Origin: an uncultured Rhodospira sp.
GTDB taxonomy: Bacteria > Pseudomonadota > Alphaproteobacteria > Rhodospirillales > Rhodospirillaceae
Assembly: GCF_937138205.1 (NCBI RefSeq)
Contig: NZ_CAKZOT010000103.1
Location: 1-64,000, forward strand
Length of the DNA: 64,000 nucleotides
Reading direction: 5' to 3'
This document shows, in pieces, positions 21,296 through 30,163 of the stretch. The position numbers were made by a program, and so were the translations under genes. Position 1 is the first letter of the stretch. Every line of letters starts with the position of its first letter. The notes under the pieces are model-generated. The model was not told the DNA's origin. It worked only from the letters and a program-made list of their open reading frames with translations, and did no database searches.

Positions 21296-22926
21296 GGGCT
21301 GTCCTGTCGTTTGGGATCGGAGGTCTCCGCGGCCGCCATCTGGCGCAAACGGAAGCGCTGGATCTTGCCGGTGGCGGTCTTCGGCAGATCGTCCAGAAAG
21401 TGGATGCAGCGGGGATATTTGTAGGGCGCCAGCCCGTCCTTGCAGTGCCGCACCAGGGCCTCGCGCAGGCGGTCGCTCTCACGCACGCCGTCGCGCAGCA
21501 CCACCCAGGCCTCCGGCTTGACCAGGCCGTCGGAGTCCTCCCGACCGACGACGGCGGCCTCCAGAACGTCGGGATGGGTGACGATGCGGTTCTCGATCTC
21601 GATCGGCGAACACCAGATGCCGCCCACCTTCAGCATGTCGTTGCTGCGACCGCAGTATTGATAGCGGCCGTCCGCGTCGCGGCGGAAGGTGTCGCCCGTG
21701 TCCAGCCACTCACCGCGCATGGTGGCGGCGGTCTGCTCCGGGTTGTTCCAGTAACACGCGGCCGTCGACCAGCCTTTCACCTGCAGGCGGCCGACCTCGC
21801 CCGCCGGCACCTCGGCGTCGGTGTCGTCGACGATGCGCACGTCATAGCCGGGTACCGGCCGACCGCTGCTGCCGGGCTGGGCGTCGCCGGGCCGGCTGCA
21901 AAGGAAGATATGCAACGCCTCGGTGGAGCCGATGCCGTCCAGGATCGTCAGCCCGGTGCGCGCCCGCCAGCGGCGGAAGATCTCGGCCGGCAGGGGTTCC
22001 CCGGCCGAGAAGCACAGCCGCAGCGACGACAGGTCGGCGTGCGTGGTCTCCAGCGCCTGAAGCTGGGCGGCGTACAGGGTCGGCACGCCGTAGTAGACGG
22101 TGGGCCGGAAGCGTTCGATGACGGCCAGGGTATTCACCGGCGTCGGCTTTTCGTCCAACAGCACCGCCGGAGACCCGGTCCACAGCGGCACGGTGGCCGC
22201 GTTGCCCAGCCCGTAGGCGAAGAACAGCTTGGAGGCCGAGAACGTCAGATCCTCGGGACCGACGCCCAGCACCTCGCGCCCGAACCACTGGCTGGTGACG
22301 ACCATGTCGCGGTGGCGATGCACCGCACCCTTGGGCCGCCCGGTCGAGCCGGACGAGTAGAGCCAGAAGCACGGGTCCATCGCGTCGGCCGGCTCGGCCG
22401 CCAGGGTGTCGGCGGCGGCGTCCATCAGCGACAGCAGCGTGCGCCCCTCGCCCTCGACCGGCAGCGCCACCGCCGGTCCCGGGTCGGCGGCCTGCACGGC
22501 GGGGACCACCTCGCCGGCGAATTCGGGGCTCCAGATCACGGCCGCGCACCCGGAGTCCTCGATGATCCCCCGATAATCCGCCGTCCGCAGCAGGGTGTTG
22601 AGCGGTACCGGAACCAGACCGGCCTTGATGGCGCCCCAGAACAGGAACAGGAACTCCGGGCAGTCCTTGACCACCAGAATGACCCGCGCGCCCGGGTTCA
22701 GTCCCTGCCCCCGCAGGACGTTGCCGCAGCGGTTCACCCCGGCGGCCAGGTCGGCATAGGTGACGGTGCGGCCGGTCGTCGTGAGGTACGCGGTCCTGTC
22801 GCCCCGCCCCTCCTCCAGGTGGCGGTCGATGAAGGGCACGGCGACATTGAAGCCCGGACCAAAGCGAATGGTCGCGGGCGACGTCGCCGGATCGACGGTC
22901 AGTGTCGGTGTCCGTACCTCCACCAT
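21292..22926 (-). CDS. aryl-CoA ligase, probably 4-hydroxybenzoate-CoA ligase
   Basis: The 544-residue ANL-superfamily enzyme activates an aromatic acid with ATP and CoA. Motifs: YSSGSTGRPKG (A3), YGVPTLYAAQ, DGIGSTEALHIF (A5), GEWLDTGD (A7), and PKTATGKIQRF (A10) with the catalytic Lys at 521. The sequence is of the benzoate-CoA ligase branch; position directly upstream of hcrCAB suggests 4-hydroxybenzoate as substrate (HbaA/Hcl equivalent). The A10 segment fits the PX4GK motif recognised by GNAT protein acetyltransferases, and two GNAT genes lie nearby. Confidence 0.9.
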   Translation of the reverse strand: MVEVRTPTLTVDPATSPATIRFGPGFNVAVPFIDRHLEEGRGDRTAYLTTTGRTVTYADLAAGVNRCGNVLRGQGLNPGARVILVVKDCPEFLFLFWGAIKAGLVPVPLNTLLRTADYRGIIEDSGCAAVIWSPEFAGEVVPAVQAADPGPAVALPVEGEGRTLLSLMDAAADTLAAEPADAMDPCFWLYSSGSTGRPKGAVHRHRDMVVTSQWFGREVLGVGPEDLTFSASKLFFAYGLGNAATVPLWTGSPAVLLDEKPTPVNTLAVIERFRPTVYYGVPTLYAAQLQALETTHADLSSLRLCFSAGEPLPAEIFRRWRARTGLTILDGIGSTEALHIFLCSRPGDAQPGSSGRPVPGYDVRIVDDTDAEVPAGEVGRLQVKGWSTAACYWNNPEQTAATMRGEWLDTGDTFRRDADGRYQYCGRSNDMLKVGGIWCSPIEIENRIVTHPDVLEAAVVGREDSDGLVKPEAWVVLRDGVRESDRLREALVRHCKDGLAPYKYPRCIHFLDDLPKTATGKIQRFRLRQMAAAETSDPKRQDSP

Positions 22927-22954
22927 ACGCTGTACCCCCTCCGCTGCCCGGTCT

Positions 22955-23674
22955 CTAAAGGCTCAGGTGCCGGGTCAGGGCGTCCTGGTCCCGCGCGATC
23001 TCGGCGGCGGCGCCCGCCATGACAATGCGGCCCTTGACCATGACCATGGCCCGGTCGCTGAAGGCCAGTAGGTCCTTGACGTTCTTGTCCACCAGAAGGG
23101 CAGCGATGCCGGACTCACGGACCGTCCGGATGACCGCCCAGATCTCCTTGCGGATCAGCGGGGCCAGCCCCTCGGTGGCCTCGTCCATGATGAGCAGGTC
23201 CGGATTGGTCATCAGCGCCCGGCCGATCGAGACCATCTGCTGCTCGCCCCCCGACAGGCGGTCACCCAGACTGCCGATGCGCTCGGCCAGGCGCGGAAAG
23301 GTGTCGAGCACCCGCTCCAGGGTCCAGTCGCGGCGGCCGTCCAGGCCAGGACGCGCCGCCATCACCAGGTTCTCCCGCACCGTCAGGTTGGGGAACACGC
23401 CCCGCCCCTCCGGCACCACGGCGATGCCCTGGCGAACGATGGCCTTGGGCGGTGCCCCCGTCATGACCCGGCCGTTGACCCGCACCGCGCCGTGGGTCGG
23501 CCGCAGCAGGCCCAGCAGCGTGCGCAGCGTGGTCGTCTTGCCCATGCCGTTGCGGCCCAGCAGGCACACCACCTCGCCGCGTTCCACCCGCAGCGACACC
23601 CCGTGCAGGATGTGGCTGGAGCCGATGTGCGTGTGCAGCCCGTCGCCCTCAAGGATCGGCGGCGTCTCCGTCAT
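22955..23674 (-). CDS. livF: branched-chain/aromatic-acid ABC transporter ATPase LivF type
   Basis: The 239-residue ABC ATPase has Walker A GRNGMGKTT, signature LSGGEQQMVSIGRAL and Walker B LLIMDEATEGL. It is the second ATPase of a five-gene HAAT-family importer. Its start overlaps the livG stop by four bases and the ligase begins 28 bp downstream, so uptake and activation of the aromatic acid are probably co-expressed, as in the hba cluster of Rhodopseudomonas palustris. Confidence 0.92.
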   Translation of the reverse strand: MTETPPILEGDGLHTHIGSSHILHGVSLRVERGEVVCLLGRNGMGKTTTLRTLLGLLRPTHGAVRVNGRVMTGAPPKAIVRQGIAVVPEGRGVFPNLTVRENLVMAARPGLDGRRDWTLERVLDTFPRLAERIGSLGDRLSGGEQQMVSIGRALMTNPDLLIMDEATEGLAPLIRKEIWAVIRTVRESGIAALLVDKNVKDLLAFSDRAMVMVKGRIVMAGAAAEIARDQDALTRHLSL

Positions 23675-24429
23675 GGCTCCGCCTCCTCGCCCAGGTAGGC
23701 CTCGCGGACGGTGGCGCTGGCGCGGATCCGCTCGACCGACCCCGTTTCCAGCACGGCGCCGTTGACCATCACCGTGATGCGCTCGGCGATGGCGAAAACC
23801 GCGTCCATGTCGTGCTCGATCAGGATCATGGTGTGGTCGGCGGCCAGTCGCCGCAGCAGGTCCGTGACCCGCCGCGATTCCTCCTGCCCCATTCCCGCCA
23901 GAGGCTCGTCGAGCAGCAGCAGGGTCGGCTCGGTGGCCATCATCATGCCGATTTCAAGCTGGCGTTTCTCGCCGTGGCTGAGGGTGGCGGCGACGGTGCC
24001 GGCGCGGGCCTCCAGCCCGCACAGCGCCAGGGCGTGCTCGGCCCGCGCCTGGACCTGGCGGCGGGCGGCGCGCGAGGGCCGGATGCGGGCCAGCCCGCCC
24101 GGCAGCCGGGACAGCGCGCCCAGGCGGCAATTGTCCAGGCAGGTCAGCTCGGGCAGGATGTTGGTCTTCTGATAGCTGCGGCCGATGCCCATACGCACGC
24201 GCCGCTGCACGGGCCGCGCGGTGATGTCCCGCCCCCGGAACCGAATGGTGCCGCTGGTGGGCGGCAGGTCGCCGGACAACAGATTGATCGCCGTCGTCTT
24301 GCCCGCGCCGTTGGGACCGATGATGGCGTGAACCACCCCCTCGTCGAAGGCGATCGAGGCGTTGTTCACCGCCCGCAGGCCGCCAAACCGCCGGGTCAGG
24401 GCGCGGGTTTCCAGGATCGGCTCAGCCAT
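23671..24429 (-). CDS. livG: ABC transporter ATPase LivG type
   Basis: The 252-residue ATPase has Walker A GPNGAGKTTAINLLSG, a LivG-type signature LSHGEKRQLEIGMMM and Walker B LLLDEPLAGM. The start chosen is the ATG at 24429 (MAEPILETRALTRRFGG), overlapping the end of livM by 8 bp. It pairs with LivF to energise the importer. Confidence 0.92.
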   Translation of the reverse strand: MAEPILETRALTRRFGGLRAVNNASIAFDEGVVHAIIGPNGAGKTTAINLLSGDLPPTSGTIRFRGRDITARPVQRRVRMGIGRSYQKTNILPELTCLDNCRLGALSRLPGGLARIRPSRAARRQVQARAEHALALCGLEARAGTVAATLSHGEKRQLEIGMMMATEPTLLLLDEPLAGMGQEESRRVTDLLRRLAADHTMILIEHDMDAVFAIAERITVMVNGAVLETGSVERIRASATVREAYLGEEAEP

Positions 24430-25453
24430 CGTCGCCGCCCTCCGCCTCGGCCGGCGCGGCCCGTCGGCGCCGGAGCCAGGGCGGCCCCGCCCCCCGCGTG
24501 AGCAGACTGACCAGGCCATTCGGCAGGAACAGCACCACGGCGATGACGAACAGGCCGACGGCCAGCTTCCAATGACTGGTCAGGTCGGCGACCCAGTCCT
24601 CCAGCAGCACCAGGGTCAGCGCGCCGATGACCGGCCCCACCAGAGTCCCCATGCCGCCCAGGATGACGATGATCAGCACCATGGCGGACTCGTGCCAGCC
24701 CAGGTGGGCCGGGCTGATGAAGCCGCTGCGGGCGACCTCCAGGAACCCGGCCAGCCCGGCCACCGTGCCGGCGATGACGAACACCGCGAGCTGATAGCGC
24801 TGCACGTCGTGGCCCAGCGCCCGCGTCCGGCCCGGGTTGATGCGCACGCCACGCACGATCTGCCCGAACGGTGCCTGCATCAGCAGCCACAGCAGCGCGT
24901 ACACCGCCACCAGGCAGGCCCAGGCGGTGTAGTAGAAGACCGTGCGGTCGGACAGGTCGAGCAGCGTCAGGCCACCCACCGCCAGCACCGGCTTGTCCCA
25001 GACGGTGACGCCGTCGGTCCCGCCCCAGTACGACACGTCGTGGAAGAACAGGTAGGTCATCTGGCCCAGGGCCAGCGTGATCATGATGAAGTAGATGCCG
25101 GAGGTGCGCACGCTGATCCAGCCGATCACCAGCGCCAGCAGCGCCGAGACCGCCAGCGAGGCCGGCAGCAGCAACGCCATGTCCGTCACCCCGGCCTTCA
25201 GGATCAGGGTGGCGGTGATGTACCCGGCGGCGCCCGAAAAGGCCGCGTGCCCCAGGCTCACCAAGCCGGTGTAGCCGACCAGCAGATCCAGACTCATGGC
25301 CAGGATGCCCAGGACGATGATCTTGGCCATCAGACGGACGTAGAAGGTTTCGCCGACCAAGGGGTAGAAGGCGAGCGCCACCGCCACGACCACGAACAGC
25401 AGCGGCAGAACCAGGGACGGTGACAGTGGCGATGAGGGGAAGCGAGGCGTCAT
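24422..25453 (-). CDS. livM: ABC transporter permease LivM type
   Basis: The 343-residue permease has about nine membrane segments and the LivM loop GYTGLVSLGHAAFSGAAGYI. A second conserved region, with VIGALTLVLLEDWV, lies near the C-terminus. A hydrophobic N-terminal segment follows residue 10. It forms the membrane channel with LivH, whose stop lies 6 bp upstream. Confidence 0.92.
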   Translation of the reverse strand: MTPRFPSSPLSPSLVLPLLFVVVAVALAFYPLVGETFYVRLMAKIIVLGILAMSLDLLVGYTGLVSLGHAAFSGAAGYITATLILKAGVTDMALLLPASLAVSALLALVIGWISVRTSGIYFIMITLALGQMTYLFFHDVSYWGGTDGVTVWDKPVLAVGGLTLLDLSDRTVFYYTAWACLVAVYALLWLLMQAPFGQIVRGVRINPGRTRALGHDVQRYQLAVFVIAGTVAGLAGFLEVARSGFISPAHLGWHESAMVLIIVILGGMGTLVGPVIGALTLVLLEDWVADLTSHWKLAVGLFVIAVVLFLPNGLVSLLTRGAGPPWLRRRRAAPAEAEGGDDG

Positions 25454-25459
25454 GACCCG

Positions 25460-26332
25460 TCACCGTGGCGCGAACAGGCCGCTCGGCCGCCAGACCAGCA
25501 CCAGCGCCATCAGGGCATAGACCACCACGCCGGCGGCCTCGGGCACGAACACGGCGCCGAAGGTGTCCGCCAGCCCGATCAGCATGGCGCCCCAAAAGGC
25601 CCCCTGGATCGACCCCACCCCGCCGACCACGACGACGACGAACGACATGATCAGGATATCGTCGCCCATGGTCGGATAGACGGAATTGACGGGCGCGGCG
25701 ATCATGCCGGCGAACACGGCCAACCCCACCCCCAGGCCGAACACGGCCATGAACAGCCGGTTCACGTCGACCCCCATCAGTTCCACCATCTCGCGGTTGG
25801 AGGCGCTGGCGCGGATCATCATGCCCAGACGGGTGTAGCGGATCAGCGCCAGCAGCCCGAGCGCCGTGGCGATACACGCGGCGGAGATGAACAGCCGGTA
25901 GACCGGATAGGCCTGGGTGTCGGTCAGCGGGATTGATCCGGCCAATACGGCCGGCACGTCCACCCCATGCACGTCGTCGCCCCACAGGATGGTGATCAGT
26001 TCCCCGATCACCAGGATCATCCCGAAGGTGAACAGCACCTGCAGCAGGTGGTCGCGGTGGTACAGATGGACGAACCCCAGCCGCTCCAGCAGCAGGCCGA
26101 GCAGGACGCTGATCGGCACGCCGATGGCCACCCCGAGAAAAAAGTTCCCCGTCGCCCCGGCCAGCCAGAACGCCAGATAGGCCCCCACCATGTAAAAGGC
26201 GCCATGGGCCAGGTTGACGATGCCCATGATTCCGAAGATGAGCGTCAGACCGCTGGCCACCAGGAACAGCAGGAACCCGTACTGGATCCCGTTCATAGCC
26301 TGAATCAAATAATAAGTGTAGTCCGCGTCCAT
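25460..26332 (-). CDS. livH: ABC transporter permease LivH type
   Basis: The 290-residue permease has eight or so membrane segments and the LivH patterns GIMGIVNLAHGAFYMVGAYL and VVVGGVGSIQGAFWGAMLIG. The ATG at 26332 places a hydrophobic helix (IQYGFLLFLVASGLTLIFG) at the N-terminus; the open frame above it has no family features. It partners LivM in the importer. Confidence 0.92.
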   Translation of the reverse strand: MDADYTYYLIQAMNGIQYGFLLFLVASGLTLIFGIMGIVNLAHGAFYMVGAYLAFWLAGATGNFFLGVAIGVPISVLLGLLLERLGFVHLYHRDHLLQVLFTFGMILVIGELITILWGDDVHGVDVPAVLAGSIPLTDTQAYPVYRLFISAACIATALGLLALIRYTRLGMMIRASASNREMVELMGVDVNRLFMAVFGLGVGLAVFAGMIAAPVNSVYPTMGDDILIMSFVVVVVGGVGSIQGAFWGAMLIGLADTFGAVFVPEAAGVVVYALMALVLVWRPSGLFAPR

Positions 26333-26432
26333 GCGATGCCCGCGCCCCCGCCGGTGCCAGGAAGACCAGGAATGGTGATCCGAGAGGGAATGAGGGCCGA
26401 CGGCCGCGCGCGACGCGTCGGCCCCTCCGGGT

Positions 26433-27623
26433 TCAGAGCGCGCAGCCCGTGGCCGGGTCCTCCACATCCTCGGCGGCGACGCCCAGGATGTGGTCCTGGC
26501 CGTTGCGGACCTCCCGCAGGTAAATGTCCTGGATCGGGTTGTGCGCCTTCGACATGCGAAACGTGCCGCGCGGGCTTTCGATCTCGGCGGCCTCCATGGC
26601 GGCGAACAGGTCGCTCTTGGCCGAAATGTCGCCCTGAACGGCCTCCAGGCCCTTCGCCAGCAGGGTGGCGGTGTCATAGCCCTGGACGGCGAACACGTCG
26701 GACTCCCGCCCCGTGTTGGCCTGGAAGTCCTCGCGGAACTTCATGTTGAGCGGATTGTCGAGCGCGACCGAATAGTGCAGCGTCGTCTTGATCCCCTCGG
26801 CCGCGTCACCGGCGCCGCCCAGCACGCCCTCGGTCAGGAAGCCCGGCCCATACAGCGGGATCTGGCCATGCAGACCGGCGGCCGCGTAGTCCTTGATGAA
26901 CTTCAGCGCCCCACCGCCGGAGAAGAAGGCGAACACCGCGTCGGGCTTCATGGCGGCGATCTCGGTCAGGTAGGCCTGGAACTCGTCGCGCGGGAAGTCG
27001 AGCAGGAACTCCTTGGCGACCGTGCCGCCGCCGGCGGTGAAGGACTCCTTGAAGGCCTCCATCATTTCCAGGCCGGCCGCGTAGTTCCAGGTGATCAGCG
27101 CCACGTTGCGGTGCCCGTCCTTCAGGACCACGTCGCCGCACGGGTAGTTCGGCTGCCAGTTGGAGAACGAGGTCCGGAAGATGTTGGGGGCGCACAGCTC
27201 ACGGGTAATGCGGTTGGCGCCGGCATTCGGCACGATGGTCAGCGTGCCTTCCTCGCGCACGATGGGCGCCATCGCCTGCACCACGCCCGAGTGGACGGTG
27301 CCCACGACGACGTCGACCTCTTCCTTGAGAACCAACTCGGTGACGTTGTCGACGGCCTTGGGCGGGGCGGACTCGTCGTCGACGCGCACGAATTCGACCT
27401 CGGCGCCGCCAAGGGTTCCGCCCAGTTCCGCCATGCGCAGCATGAAGCCGTCGGTGATGTTGTTGCCCAGCTTGGCGTAGGTGCCGCTGTAGGGCAGCAT
27501 GAAGCCGACCTTGACGCGCGGCGTTGAGCCGATGGCGAACCGGGGCAGGCCGGCCATCGTGGCGGCGGCAGCGGCGCCGCCCAGAACGGCGCGGCGGCTG
27601 GGGGTGAACCGGATACCAGACAT
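26433..27623 (-). CDS. ABC transporter substrate-binding protein, LivK/aromatic-acid type
   Basis: The 396-residue periplasmic protein begins with a twin-arginine-like signal (PSRRAVLGGAAAAATMAG, cleavage near ARFAIGS). The mature part has the type 1 periplasmic fold: KVGFMLPYSGTYAKLGNNI, VVGTVHSGVVQAM and DAVFAFFSGGGALKFI. Such receptors in aromatic-degradation clusters bind benzoate or hydroxybenzoate-like acids. It is the first gene of the 4-hydroxybenzoate operon, with a long 375-bp leader region before it. Confidence 0.9.
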   Translation of the reverse strand: MSGIRFTPSRRAVLGGAAAAATMAGLPRFAIGSTPRVKVGFMLPYSGTYAKLGNNITDGFMLRMAELGGTLGGAEVEFVRVDDESAPPKAVDNVTELVLKEEVDVVVGTVHSGVVQAMAPIVREEGTLTIVPNAGANRITRELCAPNIFRTSFSNWQPNYPCGDVVLKDGHRNVALITWNYAAGLEMMEAFKESFTAGGGTVAKEFLLDFPRDEFQAYLTEIAAMKPDAVFAFFSGGGALKFIKDYAAAGLHGQIPLYGPGFLTEGVLGGAGDAAEGIKTTLHYSVALDNPLNMKFREDFQANTGRESDVFAVQGYDTATLLAKGLEAVQGDISAKSDLFAAMEAAEIESPRGTFRMSKAHNPIQDIYLREVRNGQDHILGVAAEDVEDPATGCAL

Positions 27624-27998
27624 GACGTTTCCCTCCCGAAGTGAATTGTGTCGTTGTGGTGCGGCTCGCCCGGTGTCCCGGCCCGCTCGTGCCCGTCCCG
27701 GACCTCACGAACGGGCGACGAACGCCGCTTCAACGCGTTCTTTGTTGTTTTGCGGTCCCCCCGGTCCATCGGTACGTCCGCGTCTCCGGCTGGCCTTCCC
27801 CTCACCGGAACGCCGCCCACAGGATGGCCGCGAGGATGCCCATACGATACCTGCGGCTAAATGCGCATTCAAGCACCATATTGCCAGTTGATGGGCTAAA
27901 CCGCCTTGGGAGGGTCAAACTCGCCTCGCTTACCGCCGGAATACGGGCTTTTTGCGTCGCGCCAAAGCCATTGCGCTCTCCCGGGCACCGGACGGCGC
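27624..27998. other. non-coding upstream region of the 4-hydroxybenzoate operon
   Basis: This 375-bp stretch lies between the second GNAT gene and the substrate-binding protein gene, both on the minus strand. No convincing gene is present. It contains a sigma-70-like promoter candidate and a 10-bp palindrome, listed separately, which implies a 5' leader of roughly 210 bases. Confidence 0.7.
27844..27872 (-). promoter_or_regulatory. candidate promoter with overlapping palindrome for the hba/hcr operon
   Basis: On the minus strand TTGAAT (27872-27867) and TATCGT (27849-27844) are 17 bp apart, a fair sigma-70 match. A perfect 10-bp palindrome, AATGCGCATT, at 27860-27869 overlaps the -35 box and would suit a MarR- or TetR-like repressor sensing an aromatic or its CoA ester. 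The function is inferred; no regulator gene is adjacent. Confidence 0.4.
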
Positions 27999-28514
27999 TC
28001 AGTCCAGCCTGCGGGTAAACGACAGGCGCGGGCGCGGCGCGAAGCCCAGGTCGATCAGGAACGCCCGCAGACCGATGTCGTCCCAGGCCAGGCGCGTGAC
28101 GACGCGGTCCACCCGCAGCGACGACAGATTGCGCATGAGCTGCGCCAGCAGGGCGCGTCCGATGCCGCGCCGGTTGAACAGCGGCACCACGCCGATGGTG
28201 TCCAGCACCGCCGTCGTCTCGATGCGGCCGAAGTCGCCGTAGTCCACCCGGGCCATCACGAAGCCCGCGAACTGGCCGTCGATCTCGGCGACCAGGGACA
28301 GGCGCACACCGCTACCGCTCATCATCTCGGCCACCTTGCGCCTGTAGTAGGCGGTGCGGTCGCGGCCGGTGATGCGGCGGTCGGTGGCCACGATCATGGG
28401 CAGGTCGGCCTCGACCATGGAACGGACGGTCACGGGATCGCTCAGCAGCGGGTCGGTTTCGGCGTCTTCGGACCGAGCGCCGGCGCGCTCGACCAGGGGA
28501 TTGGCACGGGTCAT
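27999..28514 (-). CDS. GNAT-family N-acetyltransferase, second of tandem pair
   Basis: The 171-residue protein has the GNAT acetyl-CoA loop VVPLFNRRGIGRALLAQLM (R/Q-x-x-G-x-G/A class) and FAGFVMARVDYGDFG. It shares many residues with the upstream neighbour (DRRITGRDR against DRRLTGQSR, and a common GYxLARVxxGxFG-type strand), so the two are paralogues from a tandem duplication. Ten bases separate them. Proximity to an aryl-CoA ligase operon suggests protein acetylation of that ligase, as described for BadL and RpPat in Rhodopseudomonas palustris; this is inference. Confidence 0.86.
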   Translation of the reverse strand: MTRANPLVERAGARSEDAETDPLLSDPVTVRSMVEADLPMIVATDRRITGRDRTAYYRRKVAEMMSGSGVRLSLVAEIDGQFAGFVMARVDYGDFGRIETTAVLDTIGVVPLFNRRGIGRALLAQLMRNLSSLRVDRVVTRLAWDDIGLRAFLIDLGFAPRPRLSFTRRLD

Positions 28515-28524
28515 GGCATGGGCC

Positions 28525-28998
28525 TCACGGATGGGCGGTTTCGAGGTCCGGGGTCACGGGGCGTTCCAGCACCTGGTCGGGGGCCAGTTCGAACCCGCGC
28601 GCCGCGAAGAAGCGGATCAGGTCCGTCTCGGACCAATCGGCCTCGCTGCGGATCTCGGTCACCCCCAGCGCCCGGGCGCGCGTTTCCAGATCGGTCATCA
28701 GGGCACCGGCGACGCCTTTCCCGCGAGACGTCGGCTCAAGGCCCACCGCGTCGATGACCGCCGAGGCGCGGACATCCCCGAATTCGCCGTCCTGCACGCG
28801 GGCCAGCAGGTAGCCGACCGGTGTCAAGCCATGGAGCGCCACCAGGGCGACGGTCGCGCCGCCCTCGGCTTGGCTGTCGGCCATGCGACGGGTGAAGAAG
28901 CCCTTGCGTGACTGGCCCGTCAGGCGCCGGTCGAGAGCGATGACGGCGTCCAGGTGCGCGGCCGTCATCGGAGTGATCTGGACATCTGGTTCGGTCAT
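28525..28998 (-). CDS. GNAT-family N-acetyltransferase, first of tandem pair
   Basis: The 157-residue protein has the GNAT signature GLEPTSRGKGVAGALMTDLE and a C-terminal RFFAARGFELAP helix-strand typical of the family. The ATG at 28998 gives a standard N-terminus (ITPMTAAHLDAVIALD). It leads a two-gene unit with the paralogue downstream and is divergent from the FabG-like SDR, with 149 bp between starts. Confidence 0.86.
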   Translation of the reverse strand: MTEPDVQITPMTAAHLDAVIALDRRLTGQSRKGFFTRRMADSQAEGGATVALVALHGLTPVGYLLARVQDGEFGDVRASAVIDAVGLEPTSRGKGVAGALMTDLETRARALGVTEIRSEADWSETDLIRFFAARGFELAPDQVLERPVTPDLETAHP

Positions 28999-29147
28999 GG
29001 GGGTTCCAGCGGTTGGGGCCGGGCGATCGGCGGAGCCTTGACACGGCACGGGTCACGCGTCACGTTAAACCCGCATTGTGGTGCGTGAATACGATTGAAG
29101 CGTGCCAGCGTTTTTTCCGTCCGTCAAGAGAGAGGGGCACGGGGCTG

Positions 29148-29888
29148 ATGCAGAGCGAACCCCAGACCGGCCGGGCCGATGGGCCGGCCTTCCAGGGTCG
29201 GGTGGCCATCGTCACCGGTGGGGCACGCGGCATTGGCCGGGCCATCGCCGACGCGCTGGCCGGCCAGGGCGCCGAGGTGCATGTGTTCGACCGCGACGCC
29301 CCCGAGGAAAGCGCCTCCGGTTTGGTGCCGCACACCCTCGATATCCGCGACAGCGCTCAGGTGGCCGAGGCCGTGGGCGGTCTCACCCGGCCGCCGACGC
29401 TGCTGGTCAACAACGCAGGCATCACGCGCGACCGCTCCATCGCGCGCATGAGCGACGAGGAATGGGAAACCGTGCTGGCGGTGAACCTGACCGGGGCCTT
29501 CAACCTGATCCGCGCCGTGGCCGCGCCGATGACCCAGGCCGGCGGCGGCCGGATCGTCAACATGGCCTCCATCAACGGGTTGCGGGGCAAGTTCGGGCAG
29601 GCCAACTACGCGGCATCAAAGGGCGGGTTGATCGCCCTGACCAAGACGGCGGCGCGCGAACTGGGGCCGAAGGGGGTGACCGTCAACGCCATCGCCCCCG
29701 GCATGGTGATGACCGACATGGTGCGGGCGCTGCCCCAGGAGGTGCGCGACCGCGCCGCCGCCGAAAGCGTGCTGCCCGCGCTCCCGGAGGTGGACGACGT
29801 CGCCGCCGCCGCCCTGTTCCTGCTGTCCGACGCGGCGCGGTGCATTACGGGGCAGGTGCTTCAGGTGGATTCGGGGCAATACATTTAG
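29148..29888 (+). CDS. short-chain dehydrogenase, FabG/PhaB-like
   Basis: The 246-residue SDR has the NADP(H) loop VTGGARGIGRA, NNAGITRD, and catalytic Ser-Tyr-Lys (NMASING then YAASKGG). The sequence is closest in style to 3-oxoacyl-ACP reductases and acetoacetyl-CoA reductases. The ethylmalonyl-CoA genes that follow need (R)-3-hydroxybutyryl-CoA, so an acetoacetyl-CoA reductase role is possible, but a fatty-acid or other role cannot be excluded. The ATG at 29148 is chosen because conserved sequence begins shortly after. Confidence 0.85.
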   Translation: MQSEPQTGRADGPAFQGRVAIVTGGARGIGRAIADALAGQGAEVHVFDRDAPEESASGLVPHTLDIRDSAQVAEAVGGLTRPPTLLVNNAGITRDRSIARMSDEEWETVLAVNLTGAFNLIRAVAAPMTQAGGGRIVNMASINGLRGKFGQANYAASKGGLIALTKTAARELGPKGVTVNAIAPGMVMTDMVRALPQEVRDRAAAESVLPALPEVDDVAAAALFLLSDAARCITGQVLQVDSGQYI

Positions 29889-29922
29889 AACCCCTCCCCA
29901 ACCCCTCCCCGTAGTCGACTAT

Positions 29923-30123
29923 CTGAGTCACACACTTCTTCTTCATCTCGTCATTGCGAGGAGCGTAGCCCAAAAAACCAAAACTGGGGCAATCCAGGGC
30001 GAATTATTGCGTCCTCCGCTCTGGATTGCTTCACCCTCGTCTTGCGACGAGGGTTCGCAATGACGAGTCACATCATTGCGCGGGCAAAGAGCGGCCGCTT
30101 CGGCGGAAAGATGTGTGACTCAG
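29923..30123. repeat. nested palindromic intergenic repeat
   Basis: Between the convergent SDR and mcd genes lies a 201-bp element with perfect 12-bp outer inverted repeats (CTGAGTCACACA at 29923-29934 and its complement at 30112-30123). Inside is a second palindrome, 29949-30065, beginning CGTCATTGCGAGGAGCG and ending GCAATGACG, with GGCAATCCAG/CTGGATTGC as inner arms. The inner part resembles the widespread 'CGTCATTGCGAG...GCAATCCAG' dispersed palindromic repeat seen in many genomes. No transposase is encoded. Confidence 0.8.
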
Positions 30124-30128
30124 AAACG

Positions 30129-30163
30129 CCGACGGCGGACGAGTGCACCTCATCCGCCGTCGG
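30129..30163 (-). terminator. terminator-like hairpin after mcd
   Basis: A 15-bp stem with one mismatch (arms 30129-30143 and 30149-30163, loop TGCAC) lies 16 bases past the mcd stop. On the minus strand it is followed by CGTTTCT, a weak T-rich tract. Confidence 0.6.

Noticed and set aside
29148-29888. BadH (2-hydroxycyclohexanecarboxyl-CoA dehydrogenase) for the SDR near aromatic genes
   Set aside because: Motifs around NNAGITRD and YAASKGG fit FabG/PhaB-type SDRs better, and no other ring beta-oxidation genes are present.
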